From NCBI GenBank assembly GCA_964555685.1, contig CAZKTO010000060.1, positions 1 to 19,289 on the forward strand: 19,289 bases of DNA. The letters run 5' to 3'. The notes below the pieces were generated by a model that was not told where the DNA came from, made no database searches, and was given only the letters and a program-made list of their open reading frames with translations. The position numbers were made by a program, and so were the translations under genes. This DNA comes from CAZKTO01 sp964555685 (GTDB lineage Bacteria; Chloroflexota; Dehalococcoidia; SHYB01). Shown one piece after another: positions 12,988 through 19,289 of this stretch (its first letter is position 1; every line of letters begins with the position of its first letter).

Positions 12988-14688
12988 TCAGACTGCTCGT
13001 TGACAGCGTTCAACAACCTTCACTGTAAACGGTTCCGTCCGAATGTTATCTCGATGAAAATTGCCAGCGGCAACTTCATCAACCACCTTTGATGCTCTCA
13101 CAATCAATCCGTCGGCCTTGGCTCCATCCCAAAGCGTCTCCATGATAGCCTTGCAGTATCCTTCCATCTCATGGGATGTCATCTGCGGCATTTTCGGCCC
13201 GGCTGATATAAGTCGGGCCGCGAGAAGTATGTGGAACCTAGCCGCTTTATACTTAGGCTCCAACCTACCGTTACGAAAGAAGTACTCCAATTTGTACAAT
13301 GCAAGGGCAGCCGTATAGTACGGCTCCATGCGGTGGCCCTTAACAAAGATATCTTTGCCTAGCTTACCAACGAGTGCAGCATAGTTTCGAGTGGTTCGGT
13401 GTGGCTCGCCCAGAAACATAGCCGCAAAAGCCTTCACCATGTTAGGTGGAGTTACAACTCTAGTTTTTTCGATTTGAAGCCTGTCGAATTGCCGCGAACG
13501 ACGCTCGTAATATAACCTTTGCTGATCCGGGAATGTTTGAAAGTACAGTTCAAGCTCCTTTGGAAACTCCTGCAATGCAAAAAACTGCTCTTCTTTGACT
13601 TCGGTTTGCCGGTTGGTCGCTCGTATGATTGAGTTGATAACTCCCTCGTCCTGCGTGCTAATCAGCCGAACAGGGACCATAACGCGGTCAGTTATGTGTT
13701 CTCGCTGGCTGAAAAGAACGTGACTCGTCTGACATCCATTTACTATCTGATAATCTTCGATGTAAAACTTGTTACCCGTTGGTTGAAGGTTGCGAGCGAT
13801 TATCGTGATGCCATTGTTCATCAAGACGAAGCGCTCTCTTGCATCCGACTCGAGGGTAGCCTTGATCTCGGAATTGACATCGTTAAAACTCTGCCAATCC
13901 CTAACGTTGTCATAGAACAGGCCGGCGATGATCTCTCCATCGTCGTCTTCGAGAAGCTTCAAAAATTCTAGCCCCGGAAGAAAGCCGAGATATGCTTGCG
14001 CTACTCCTGGAACATCAGGGACCACGGTGCGGTTAGCGAAGTTAAACTCTCTCGAAATTGCATTCTTGGTCTGACGATAGAGTTTCTGCAATCCCTCAGC
14101 ATCAATGGGAAGAAACTCACTGCTACTGAATAGGCCAGTGCTATCGAGATCGCCGACAACCGCGTGTCTGCGCGCCTCGAGCGTCTTATCACCGACCCAC
14201 CTCCCGGTTGTTACATAGTATAGCCGACAGGCTGGATTTCCTCGCTTGAACTTGCTGCTGCGCTTATAGATAGCCGCCATGATGTCCGCTGCCAATATAA
14301 TTTGCTCATTACGCCTCAAGGTCGGCGTTTCCTTGAAAAAGTCCATCACCCCGAAGCCAAACGTTCCCATCTTGGCGGCATCAAAACCTGGACTTCGTTC
14401 GGCCTGAACAAAAACGAAGGTCACGTCCAGATGGCCGGCGCTCTCAGCTTGCTGCTCCAAGCTTTCTGCGTCGGTTACCAGTGATCCGTTGACGATGATA
14501 GCGATTCCATCAATCCCTGTATCATCCCCAGCACCAGTGATGATTTCACTGGTATCAAAGGTTTCGCTGTAGTGACGCCTCACTGTCACAAAGGAGGCAA
14601 AATGCTCAAAGCGTTTATCCTCCGGAAGACTAGCGATGTCATGTTCTCCAGAGAACTCATTCAGCAACGACTCAGAAATCCGATCCAT
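12988..14688 (-). CDS. AIPR-family (abortive infection phage resistance) protein
   Basis: The 566-residue protein has the AIPR core: FVLMNNGITIIARN (287-300), DYQIVNGCQTSHVLF (312-326) and IIRATNRQTEVKEEQFFAL (354-372). The family is linked to phage abortive infection; its biochemical action is poorly defined. The N-terminal 40-125 region, with TGIDGIAIIVNG (57-68) and VTFVFVQAERS (89-99), looks like a PD-(D/E)xK nuclease fold, but where I expect QAK the sequence has QAE (Glu97). The start at 14688 is chosen for GGGGGAAGGG 5 nt upstream and a TATACT box before it; an ATG at 14745 would add 19 residues. G+C is near 48% with AT-rich codons, against about 70% around it, so horizontal acquisition is likely. 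No toxin partner, methylase or mobility gene accompanies it. Confidence 0.85.
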   Translation of the reverse strand: MDRISESLLNEFSGEHDIASLPEDKRFEHFASFVTVRRHYSETFDTSEIITGAGDDTGIDGIAIIVNGSLVTDAESLEQQAESAGHLDVTFVFVQAERSPGFDAAKMGTFGFGVMDFFKETPTLRRNEQIILAADIMAAIYKRSSKFKRGNPACRLYYVTTGRWVGDKTLEARRHAVVGDLDSTGLFSSSEFLPIDAEGLQKLYRQTKNAISREFNFANRTVVPDVPGVAQAYLGFLPGLEFLKLLEDDDGEIIAGLFYDNVRDWQSFNDVNSEIKATLESDARERFVLMNNGITIIARNLQPTGNKFYIEDYQIVNGCQTSHVLFSQREHITDRVMVPVRLISTQDEGVINSIIRATNRQTEVKEEQFFALQEFPKELELYFQTFPDQQRLYYERRSRQFDRLQIEKTRVVTPPNMVKAFAAMFLGEPHRTTRNYAALVGKLGKDIFVKGHRMEPYYTAALALYKLEYFFRNGRLEPKYKAARFHILLAARLISAGPKMPQMTSHEMEGYCKAIMETLWDGAKADGLIVRASKVVDEVAAGNFHRDNIRTEPFTVKVVERCQRAV

Positions 14689-14708
14689 AACGGCCCTTCC
14701 CCCGCTCA

Positions 14709-14714
14709 AGTATA
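14709..14714 (-). promoter_or_regulatory. Putative -10 box of the AIPR gene
   Basis: TATACT on the minus strand lies 20 nt before the ATG at 14688, leaving room for the purine-rich GGGGGAAGGG (14694-14703). TTGAGC is 21 nt upstream, too far for a standard -35. If this is the promoter, the longer start at 14745 is excluded. Confidence 0.4.
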
Positions 14715-14782
14715 GACGCTGCTCGACTCCCGCTGGCTCAATCATACCTCATCCCCCCCTCCTAGCCCGCACACTGGTGGGC

Positions 14783-14799
14783 AAATATGAATAACGCTC
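14783..14799 (-). repeat. Right arm of the 17-nt inverted repeat flanking the AIPR island
   Basis: On the minus strand this reads GAGCGTTATTCATATTT, one mismatch from the left arm at 12787-12803. It also lies just upstream of the mnmA -35 box, so it could instead be an AT-rich upstream promoter element. Confidence 0.55.
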
Positions 14800-14801
14800 C
14801 G

Positions 14802-14830
14802 TTGAACCACCCCTGGGCGTATGGTATGCT
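14802..14830 (+). promoter_or_regulatory. Sigma70-type promoter of the mnmA operon
   Basis: TTGAAC (14802-14807) and TATGCT (14825-14830) are 17 nt apart. The expected transcript start is near 14837, immediately before an in-frame GTG at 14839 and 13-14 nt before the ATG at 14851. An AT-rich AAATATGAATAA sits 7 nt upstream of the -35. Confidence 0.65.
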
Positions 14831-14850
14831 CCCCCAGGGTGCCGAATCTG

Positions 14851-15957
14851 ATGCAACACGGAAGAGTCGTCGTGGCCATGAGCGGGGGGGTCGACTCCTC
14901 CGTGGCCGCCCTGCTGCTCAAGCGGGCTGGGTACGGCGTCATGGGGATCACGATGCGTCTCTGGACGCCGCACGCACCGGAGGCGCCCTCCTACAACAAG
15001 CGGTGCTGCTCCGTTGAGGACGTGGCCGACGCGCAGGCGGCGGCGGCGGTCATCGGCATCCCCCACTATGTGATCAACTTCGAGGGCGAGTTCCGCTCCG
15101 GCGTCATCGGGTACTTCATCGAGGAGTACCAGCGGGGGCGCACGCCGCACCCGTGCATCGCGTGCAACCAGCGCGTGAAGTTCGGCCCCCTCCTCGAGCG
15201 GGCGCGGGCCGTCGGCGCGCAGCACCTCGCGACGGGCCACTACGCCAGGGTGTCGCAGGACGGGGAGCGATTCCGGTTGCACAAGGCCGTCGATCCGGCC
15301 AAGGACCAGAGCTACGTCCTCTATGGGCTGGGTCAGGCCGAGCTCGGGCGGGTCCTGTTCCCCGTCGGCCGCCTCACGAAGGCCCAGGTGCGCCAGCTGG
15401 CGCGGGAGGCGGGCCTCGCCCTCGCCGACAAGCCCGACAGCCAGGACATCTGCTTCGTTCCCAATGGCGACTACCGGGGGTTCGTAGCGAAGCATGTGCA
15501 ACCCTCGCCCGGCAAGATCGTCGACGCCGCCGGCGCGGTGCTGGGCGAGCACGGAGGCATCGAGGGCTTCACCATCGGCCAGCGCCGGAGCCTCGGAGTG
15601 CGGAGTCCTGTCCCGCTCTACGTCACCGCCATCGACGCCGCCACCAAGACCGTCGTCGTGGGTCCCCACGAAGAGGTCTTCAGCGACGTACTGTGGGCCG
15701 AGGGAATGACCTACGTCGCAGGAGAGGAGCCCTCGGGCCCGTGCGAGGTCACGGTCAAGGTCCGATACAAGTCGCTCGAAGTGCCGGCGGTGCTGCACCC
15801 GGACGGACGAAGAGCGCGGATCGAGTTTCGCGAGCCGCAACGGGCGCTGACACCCGGTCAGGCGGCTGTCGTCTACCGGGGCGACGAGCTGATCGGCGGT
15901 GGCGTCATCGAGCGGGTGGCCCGGCCCCGACACGTCGGGGTCGCGGGGGCGCGATGA
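14851..15957 (+). CDS. mnmA: tRNA 2-thiouridylase MnmA
   Basis: MnmA adenylates and thiolates U34 of Lys, Glu and Gln tRNAs using sulfur relayed from cysteine desulfurase. The 368-residue protein opens with RVVVAMSGGVDSS, the PP-loop (SGGVDSS, 11-17). Catalytic cysteines are Cys105 in PCIACN and Cys201 in SQDICFVP. GHYAR (129-133), KDQSYVLYGL, the middle-domain FTIGQRRSLG and the C-terminal beta barrel are also present. The frame extends to an ATG at 14821, but that codon lies upstream of the inferred transcript start. GTG at 14839 would give a leaderless message; ATG 14851 best fits the family N-terminus. The stop overlaps the first dinB-like start (ATGA). Confidence 0.95.
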   Translation: MQHGRVVVAMSGGVDSSVAALLLKRAGYGVMGITMRLWTPHAPEAPSYNKRCCSVEDVADAQAAAAVIGIPHYVINFEGEFRSGVIGYFIEEYQRGRTPHPCIACNQRVKFGPLLERARAVGAQHLATGHYARVSQDGERFRLHKAVDPAKDQSYVLYGLGQAELGRVLFPVGRLTKAQVRQLAREAGLALADKPDSQDICFVPNGDYRGFVAKHVQPSPGKIVDAAGAVLGEHGGIEGFTIGQRRSLGVRSPVPLYVTAIDAATKTVVVGPHEEVFSDVLWAEGMTYVAGEEPSGPCEVTVKVRYKSLEVPAVLHPDGRRARIEFREPQRALTPGQAAVVYRGDELIGGGVIERVARPRHVGVAGAR

Positions 15958-16499
15958 GCGTCAAGGAGTTCATTCGCAGGTCATTGGAGCTCCAGCGCAA
16001 GGACCTGCTGGAGAACGTCGCCGGCCTGACCGCGCAAGAGCTTGCCTTCCGGCCCGCGCCTCACGCCAACGCCATCGGCTTCCTCGTGTGGCACATGGCG
16101 CGCGTCGAGGACGGATGGGTGCAGCGGGCCATCCAGCGAAGGCCGCACCTGTGGGTCTCGGAGGGCTGGGCCCAGCGGTTCGGGATGCCCCCGGAGATGC
16201 GCGACATGGGGTATAGCTACACCGCGGCCCAGCTCGAGGCGTTCAAGACGCCTCCGCGCGATCTGCTGCTCTCCTACGGCCAGGCGGTGAGAGACGCCTC
16301 GCTGGCCTATATCGATGGCTGGGACCCGGCAGCGCCCGTGGAGGTGCGCGCCCCCTGGGGCGGTACCGTGGGCGTGAACGACGTCTTCGCGCAGCTGACC
16401 TGGGAGCTCGACCAGCACTCGGGACAGGTGGCGTACCTGCGGGGGCTCCAGCGGGGACTCCAACGGCCCGACTACATGGGACCCCTCTCGACCCGGTAG
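15954..16499 (+). CDS. DinB/MDMPI-like metalloenzyme, paralogue 1
   Basis: This 181-residue protein has the DinB/YfiT four-helix-bundle pattern: FLVWHMARVEDGW (43-55) carrying the first metal ligand His47, and WELDQHSGQVAYLRGL (150-165). The final metal His155 is preceded four residues earlier by Glu151 instead of the usual His. A His/Glu/His set is what I recall for mycothiol-dependent maleylpyruvate isomerase. Relatives include bacillithiol- and mycothiol-dependent transferases; the substrate is unknown. It is cytoplasmic and starts in the ATGA overlap with mnmA, so translation is coupled. A similar gene follows after 55 nt. Middle motif EGWAQRFGM is shared in variant form by all three paralogues. 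Confidence 0.88.
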   Translation: MSVKEFIRRSLELQRKDLLENVAGLTAQELAFRPAPHANAIGFLVWHMARVEDGWVQRAIQRRPHLWVSEGWAQRFGMPPEMRDMGYSYTAAQLEAFKTPPRDLLLSYGQAVRDASLAYIDGWDPAAPVEVRAPWGGTVGVNDVFAQLTWELDQHSGQVAYLRGLQRGLQRPDYMGPLSTR

Positions 16500-16554
16500 G
16501 CCCCCCACGAGCCCGGATGCTGGCCCCCTTGAGATCACCGAATAGGAGCAGTCC

Positions 16555-17076
16555 ATGGAGCTGAAAGAGCTGGTGTCGGCAACCTTCGACCGCATCTGGG
16601 CGGCCACCGACCGCGCCCTCGATGGTCTGACGGACCAGGAGATCGCCGTCCGGCCCAACGAGCACAGCAACTCCATCGGGTGGATCGCCTGGCACATGGC
16701 TCGGGTTGAGGACCGCTGGCTGAGTTGGGCCAACGGCAAGAGCTCGCAGCAGTGGATGACAGGATGGGCCAAGAGGCTCGGCATGCCCGAGGACCCCAAC
16801 TACGCCGGCGGCGGGATGACTCCGGAGCAGGTCGCCCAGTTCAAGACGCCGACGGTCCAGCAGCTCAAGGACTATGCCGCCGCCACCCGTCAGGCCACCA
16901 AGGCCTATATCCAGAGTTTGACCCCGGCTCACTTCGATCAAGAGATCGAGACGTTCTTCGGGCGGAAGATGACGATCGGCCAGGTGTGCAGCCATCTCGT
17001 CTGTGAGCTGAACCAGCACGCTGGGCAGATCGCGTACTTGAGAGGCTACTTCAAGGGCTACCAGGGCCGGGCGTAA
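16555..17076 (+). CDS. DinB/MDMPI-like metalloenzyme, paralogue 2
   Basis: The 173-residue product aligns by eye with its neighbours along its whole length: LDGLTDQEIAVRP (22-34), WIAWHMARVEDRW (43-55) with His47, TGWAKRLGMPED (69-80) and CELNQHAGQIAYLRG (150-164) with Glu151 and His155. The three ligand positions carry the same residue numbers as in paralogue 1, indicating tandem duplication with little length change. It has its own ribosome binding site, AGGAG at 16544-16548, 6 nt before ATG. Its role is not determined; a thiol-cofactor-dependent transferase or isomerase is the family expectation. Confidence 0.88.
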   Translation: MELKELVSATFDRIWAATDRALDGLTDQEIAVRPNEHSNSIGWIAWHMARVEDRWLSWANGKSSQQWMTGWAKRLGMPEDPNYAGGGMTPEQVAQFKTPTVQQLKDYAAATRQATKAYIQSLTPAHFDQEIETFFGRKMTIGQVCSHLVCELNQHAGQIAYLRGYFKGYQGRA

Positions 17077-17112
17077 CAGGCTCTCGGGGGGCAGGGAATA
17101 AGGAGGGACGTC

Positions 17113-17640
17113 GTGGAAGCTGCGGACGTCTACCTGAACGCGTTGGATAACGCCTGGAGCATGACGCTCAAGGTGACCGACGGGCTTACGGACAAGGATC
17201 TCTGCCAGCAGCCGGCGCCCGGCGCCAACACCATCGCGTGGATCGTCTGGCATAGCGCGCGAGTCGAGGACGTGATGGTGACTCAGATGCTCATGGGGCA
17301 ACCGCAGGTCTGGAATGCGGGCGGATGGGTCCAGAAGTTCGGGATGTCGAAGACTCCGGACCGAACGGGGTACAACGATACGCCCAAGCAGGTCGCGGCC
17401 TTTCGCCCGCCCAGCCGCGACGCCCTGCTGGCCTACGCATCCGTCGTCCGAGACAACACGCGCCGATACCTACGGTCGCTAACAGGCGCCGCCCTGGACG
17501 AGAAGGTCAAGACGTGGGGCGACCGTGCGGAGCCTTGCTCGAACCTGTTGGATGCGGTGCTGAAGGAGGCTCAGCAGCATGCAGGCCATGCAGCCTTTGT
17601 CCGGGGCCTGCTGCGTGGTGACGCAGGCCTGTCGTCGTGA
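17113..17640 (+). CDS. DinB/MDMPI-like metalloenzyme, paralogue 3 (more diverged)
   Basis: This 175-residue protein keeps WIVWHSARVED (43-53, His47), GGWVQKFGMS (70-79) and KEAQQHAGHAAFVRGLL (151-167), with Glu152 and His156 as the other two likely metal ligands. It differs from the other two in the HAGH end motif (HxGQ in both others) and in the 125-145 loop, so substrate range may differ. Translation begins at GTG, 6 nt after AGGAGG (17101-17106). The stop overlaps the rnhB GTG (GTGA), so it is firmly within the operon. Confidence 0.86.
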   Translation: MEAADVYLNALDNAWSMTLKVTDGLTDKDLCQQPAPGANTIAWIVWHSARVEDVMVTQMLMGQPQVWNAGGWVQKFGMSKTPDRTGYNDTPKQVAAFRPPSRDALLAYASVVRDNTRRYLRSLTGAALDEKVKTWGDRAEPCSNLLDAVLKEAQQHAGHAAFVRGLLRGDAGLSS

Positions 17641-18350
17641 CCCTGAGACGTACGATGCCCGTGAGCCGCCGGACCCGGCCGACCGTCCGTGAAGAGCTCG
17701 CCTTTCAGCAAGCTGGGTACCGACTGATCGCTGGGATAGACGAAGCCGGCCGCGGCCCATTGGCGGGCCCGGTCATGGCGGCCGCCGTTATCCTGCCAGA
17801 TTCATGGCTCCGCGACTCCCCTGAATGTGTCAACGGCCCATTGACCGATACCGGGCCTCAGCACCAAACTCTAGTCAACGACAGCAAGGTGCTCACCGTA
17901 AGACAACGAGCGCTGCTTTACGATGCCATCGTAGCCGAAGCGGTGGCGTGGGGTGTAGGTATGGTCGAGGCCCAAGTCATTGATCAGATAGGGATAGCTC
18001 CGGCGACGCGACTGGCGATGCGCCGTGCGGTCGCAGCCTTGCGCCGCCGGCCCGACGCGCTCCTGGTGGACGCCATCGACCTTTCGGACATGGGGCTTCC
18101 CTGTAAGCCGGTCATCGATGGAGACGCGCGGTGCCGCTCCATCGCCGCCGCGTCCATCGTCGCCAAGGTAACGAGGGATCGGCACATGGAGGAGATGGAC
18201 CGGCGCTATCCTGGATATGGCTTCGCCCGGCACAAGGGGTACGGCACCCGCGAGCATCTCCAGCGCTTGCGCGAGATGGGTCCTTCGCCCATACACCGTC
18301 GGACGTTTGCCCCGCTACGTATCACGCTTCCCGGATTTGAGCGGCTATGA
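17637..18350 (+). CDS. rnhB: Ribonuclease HII
   Basis: RNase HII cuts RNA in RNA-DNA hybrids and starts removal of single ribonucleotides from DNA. The 237-residue protein has GIDEAGRGPLAGPV (33-46) with catalytic Asp35 and Glu36, NDSKVLT (81-87), LLVDAIDL with Asp145, and the AAASIVAKVTRDR block (170-182) with Asp181 (probable). YPGYGFARHKGYGT follows as usual. Residues 57-80 between VILP and NDSK are longer than in most homologues by roughly a dozen residues, an apparent loop insertion. The GTG start lies in a GTGA overlap with paralogue 3; the conserved region begins about 25 residues in. It overlaps yraN by 4 nt. Confidence 0.94.
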   Translation: MTLRRTMPVSRRTRPTVREELAFQQAGYRLIAGIDEAGRGPLAGPVMAAAVILPDSWLRDSPECVNGPLTDTGPQHQTLVNDSKVLTVRQRALLYDAIVAEAVAWGVGMVEAQVIDQIGIAPATRLAMRRAVAALRRRPDALLVDAIDLSDMGLPCKPVIDGDARCRSIAAASIVAKVTRDRHMEEMDRRYPGYGFARHKGYGTREHLQRLREMGPSPIHRRTFAPLRITLPGFERL

Positions 18351-18718
18351 GTAGCCTGCGGCAGACCCTTGGCGCATTCGGCGAGCGATTCACGGCCGCC
18401 CGCCTCATGCGGGGCGGCTACCGCGTAGTGGACCGGAACGTCCGTTTACCGTCCGGAGAGATCGACATTGTGGCGCAGGACGCGGAGACGCTCGTCTTCG
18501 TCGAGGTCAGAACGCGCAGCAACGATCGTTTCGGCTCGCCCGAGGAGTCGGTCACACCGGCCAAGGCGCGCCGTCTCGTCAATCTAGGGTACGAGTACGT
18601 ACAGAGGCGGAACCAGCCTAATCGGCCCTGGCGTATCGACGTCGCGGCGCTCGAGGTGGACCACCGGGGCGCGGTGCGCCGCTTCGAACTCTTCAAGAAC
18701 GCCGTCGCCTTCGGGTAA
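18347..18718 (+). CDS. yraN: YraN/UPF0102 family nuclease-like protein
   Basis: The 123-residue protein shows the UPF0102 pattern: GAFGERFTAARLMRGGYRVVDRN, with GEIDIVAQD (37-45) and LVFVEVRTRS (49-58), a PD-(D/E)xK-like core in which Asp40 and Glu53 would be metal ligands. PEESVTPAKARRLVNLGYEY and WRIDVAALE complete the family signature. It is commonly found directly after rnhB, as here, with an ATGA overlap. Precise function is not established, though a resolvase-like role has been suggested for the fold. It converges on leuD with a 9-nt gap and no visible terminator. Confidence 0.93.
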   Translation: MSSLRQTLGAFGERFTAARLMRGGYRVVDRNVRLPSGEIDIVAQDAETLVFVEVRTRSNDRFGSPEESVTPAKARRLVNLGYEYVQRRNQPNRPWRIDVAALEVDHRGAVRRFELFKNAVAFG

Positions 18719-18727
18719 CGGCGGTCC

Positions 18728-19289
18728 TTACCGGCGCAGGGCAGGCCAGCGCCGCCGCTCGTAGGCGGCGATCTTGGCCTCATGCTGGAACGTCAGACCG
18801 ATATCATCCAGTCCATTCAAAAGGCAGTGGCGCCGGAAGTCGTCGATCTCGAACGACGCCGCGAAGCCCTGGTCGTCGGAGACGTGGCGCCGCTCTAAAT
18901 CAACGGTGAGACGGTAGCCGCGCTGGGCCTTGGTCCGCTCCGTGATCCGCCGCACCAGCGGTTCGTCCAAGGCGACCGGCAGGATTCCGTTCTGGTAGCA
19001 GTTGTTGCGGAAGATGTCGGCGAAGCTTGGGGCGACGACGGCCCGGAAGCCGTATTCGAGGAGCGCCCACGGCGCGTGCTCGCGTGAGGAGCCGCAGCCG
19101 AAGTTCCGCCCGGTGACGAGGATCGTGGCGCCCTGGTACGCCGGGGCATTGAGCTCGAAGGCCGGGTTAGGCTTGCCATCGGGCAGGTAGCGCCAGTCGA
19201 AGAACAAGAACTCCCCATAGCCCGTTCGCTCGATGCGCTTGAGGAACTGCTTGGGGATGATCTGGTCCGTGTAGACGTTAGCGCGATCG
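18728..19289 (-). CDS. leuD: 3-isopropylmalate dehydratase small subunit (5' partial)
   Basis: LeuD is the small swivelling-domain partner of LeuC in the isomerase step of leucine synthesis. The frame is open past the window edge, so the extreme N-terminus is missing and the TTG at 19207 is not a start. Visible motifs are RANVYTDQIIPKQFLKRIER, EFLFFDWRYLPDG, GRNFGCGSSREHAPWALLEYG and VAPSFADIFRNNCYQNG. The C-terminal DDFRRHCLLNGLDDIGLT and AYERRR match the roughly 200-residue bacterial LeuD class rather than the shorter archaeal one. The usual NVDTD is NVYTD here. leuC would be expected upstream of it, beyond the right edge. Confidence 0.94.
   Translation of the reverse strand, partial: DRANVYTDQIIPKQFLKRIERTGYGEFLFFDWRYLPDGKPNPAFELNAPAYQGATILVTGRNFGCGSSREHAPWALLEYGFRAVVAPSFADIFRNNCYQNGILPVALDEPLVRRITERTKAQRGYRLTVDLERRHVSDDQGFAASFEIDDFRRHCLLNGLDDIGLTFQHEAKIAAYERRRWPALRR

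Noticed and set aside
12752..14850. CRISPR, toxin-antitoxin or restriction-modification genes accompanying the AIPR gene
   Set aside because: Both strands were read; no spaced repeats, small partner gene, methylase or helicase was found beside it.

Overview
The window is high-GC bacterial DNA (about 70% G+C in most genes, judged by eye) with tightly packed housekeeping genes. The gene set, the stand-alone carboxylase subunits, the DUF4349-type lipoprotein and several genes that look leaderless suggest a Chloroflexota-like bacterium (Dehalococcoidia/SAR202-type). This placement is an inference; no rRNA or other decisive marker is present.

Region 1 (1-4467, plus strand) is a DNA-maintenance cluster followed by a carboxylase pair: the 3' end of dnaX, ybaB, recR, recO, then a biotin carboxylase and a separate BT-like/biotin carrier protein. 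It collides with the next region at a CTAG that supplies the stop codon of both convergent genes.

Region 2 (4464-8556, minus strand) is accessory and extracytoplasmic: a large unrecognised lipoprotein with an HEISH zinc-protease-like motif, a 39-residue hydrophobic microprotein, a probable C-terminal remnant of a secreted protein, and a secreted chymotrypsin-fold serine protease with its own intrinsic terminator and a dyad-rich promoter region. G+C drops in the 7.1-8.5 kb stretch.

Region 3 (8557-12716) is conserved: a YfcE-like phosphoesterase diverging from tsaE-tsaB-ndk, then, convergent to ndk, a DUF4349 lipoprotein and rsfS on the minus strand. tsaE and tsaB supply two of the proteins for tRNA t6A synthesis. 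The rsfS N-terminus is open only from a CTG codon.

Region 4 (about 12787-14799) is a low-GC island holding one intact AIPR-family (abortive infection) gene. It is bracketed by a 17-nt inverted repeat (16/17 matches) and sits between the rsfS and mnmA promoters. This is the best candidate for recently acquired defence DNA.

Region 5 (14839-18718, plus strand) is an operon-like run: mnmA, three tandem DinB/MDMPI-like metalloenzyme paralogues with a shared His/Glu/His ligand pattern, rnhB and yraN, with stop/start overlaps at three junctions. The window ends in the convergent, 5'-truncated leuD (leucine biosynthesis).

No rRNA, tRNA, CRISPR array, transposase or integrase was seen, and no gene-free stretch exceeds 300 bases.
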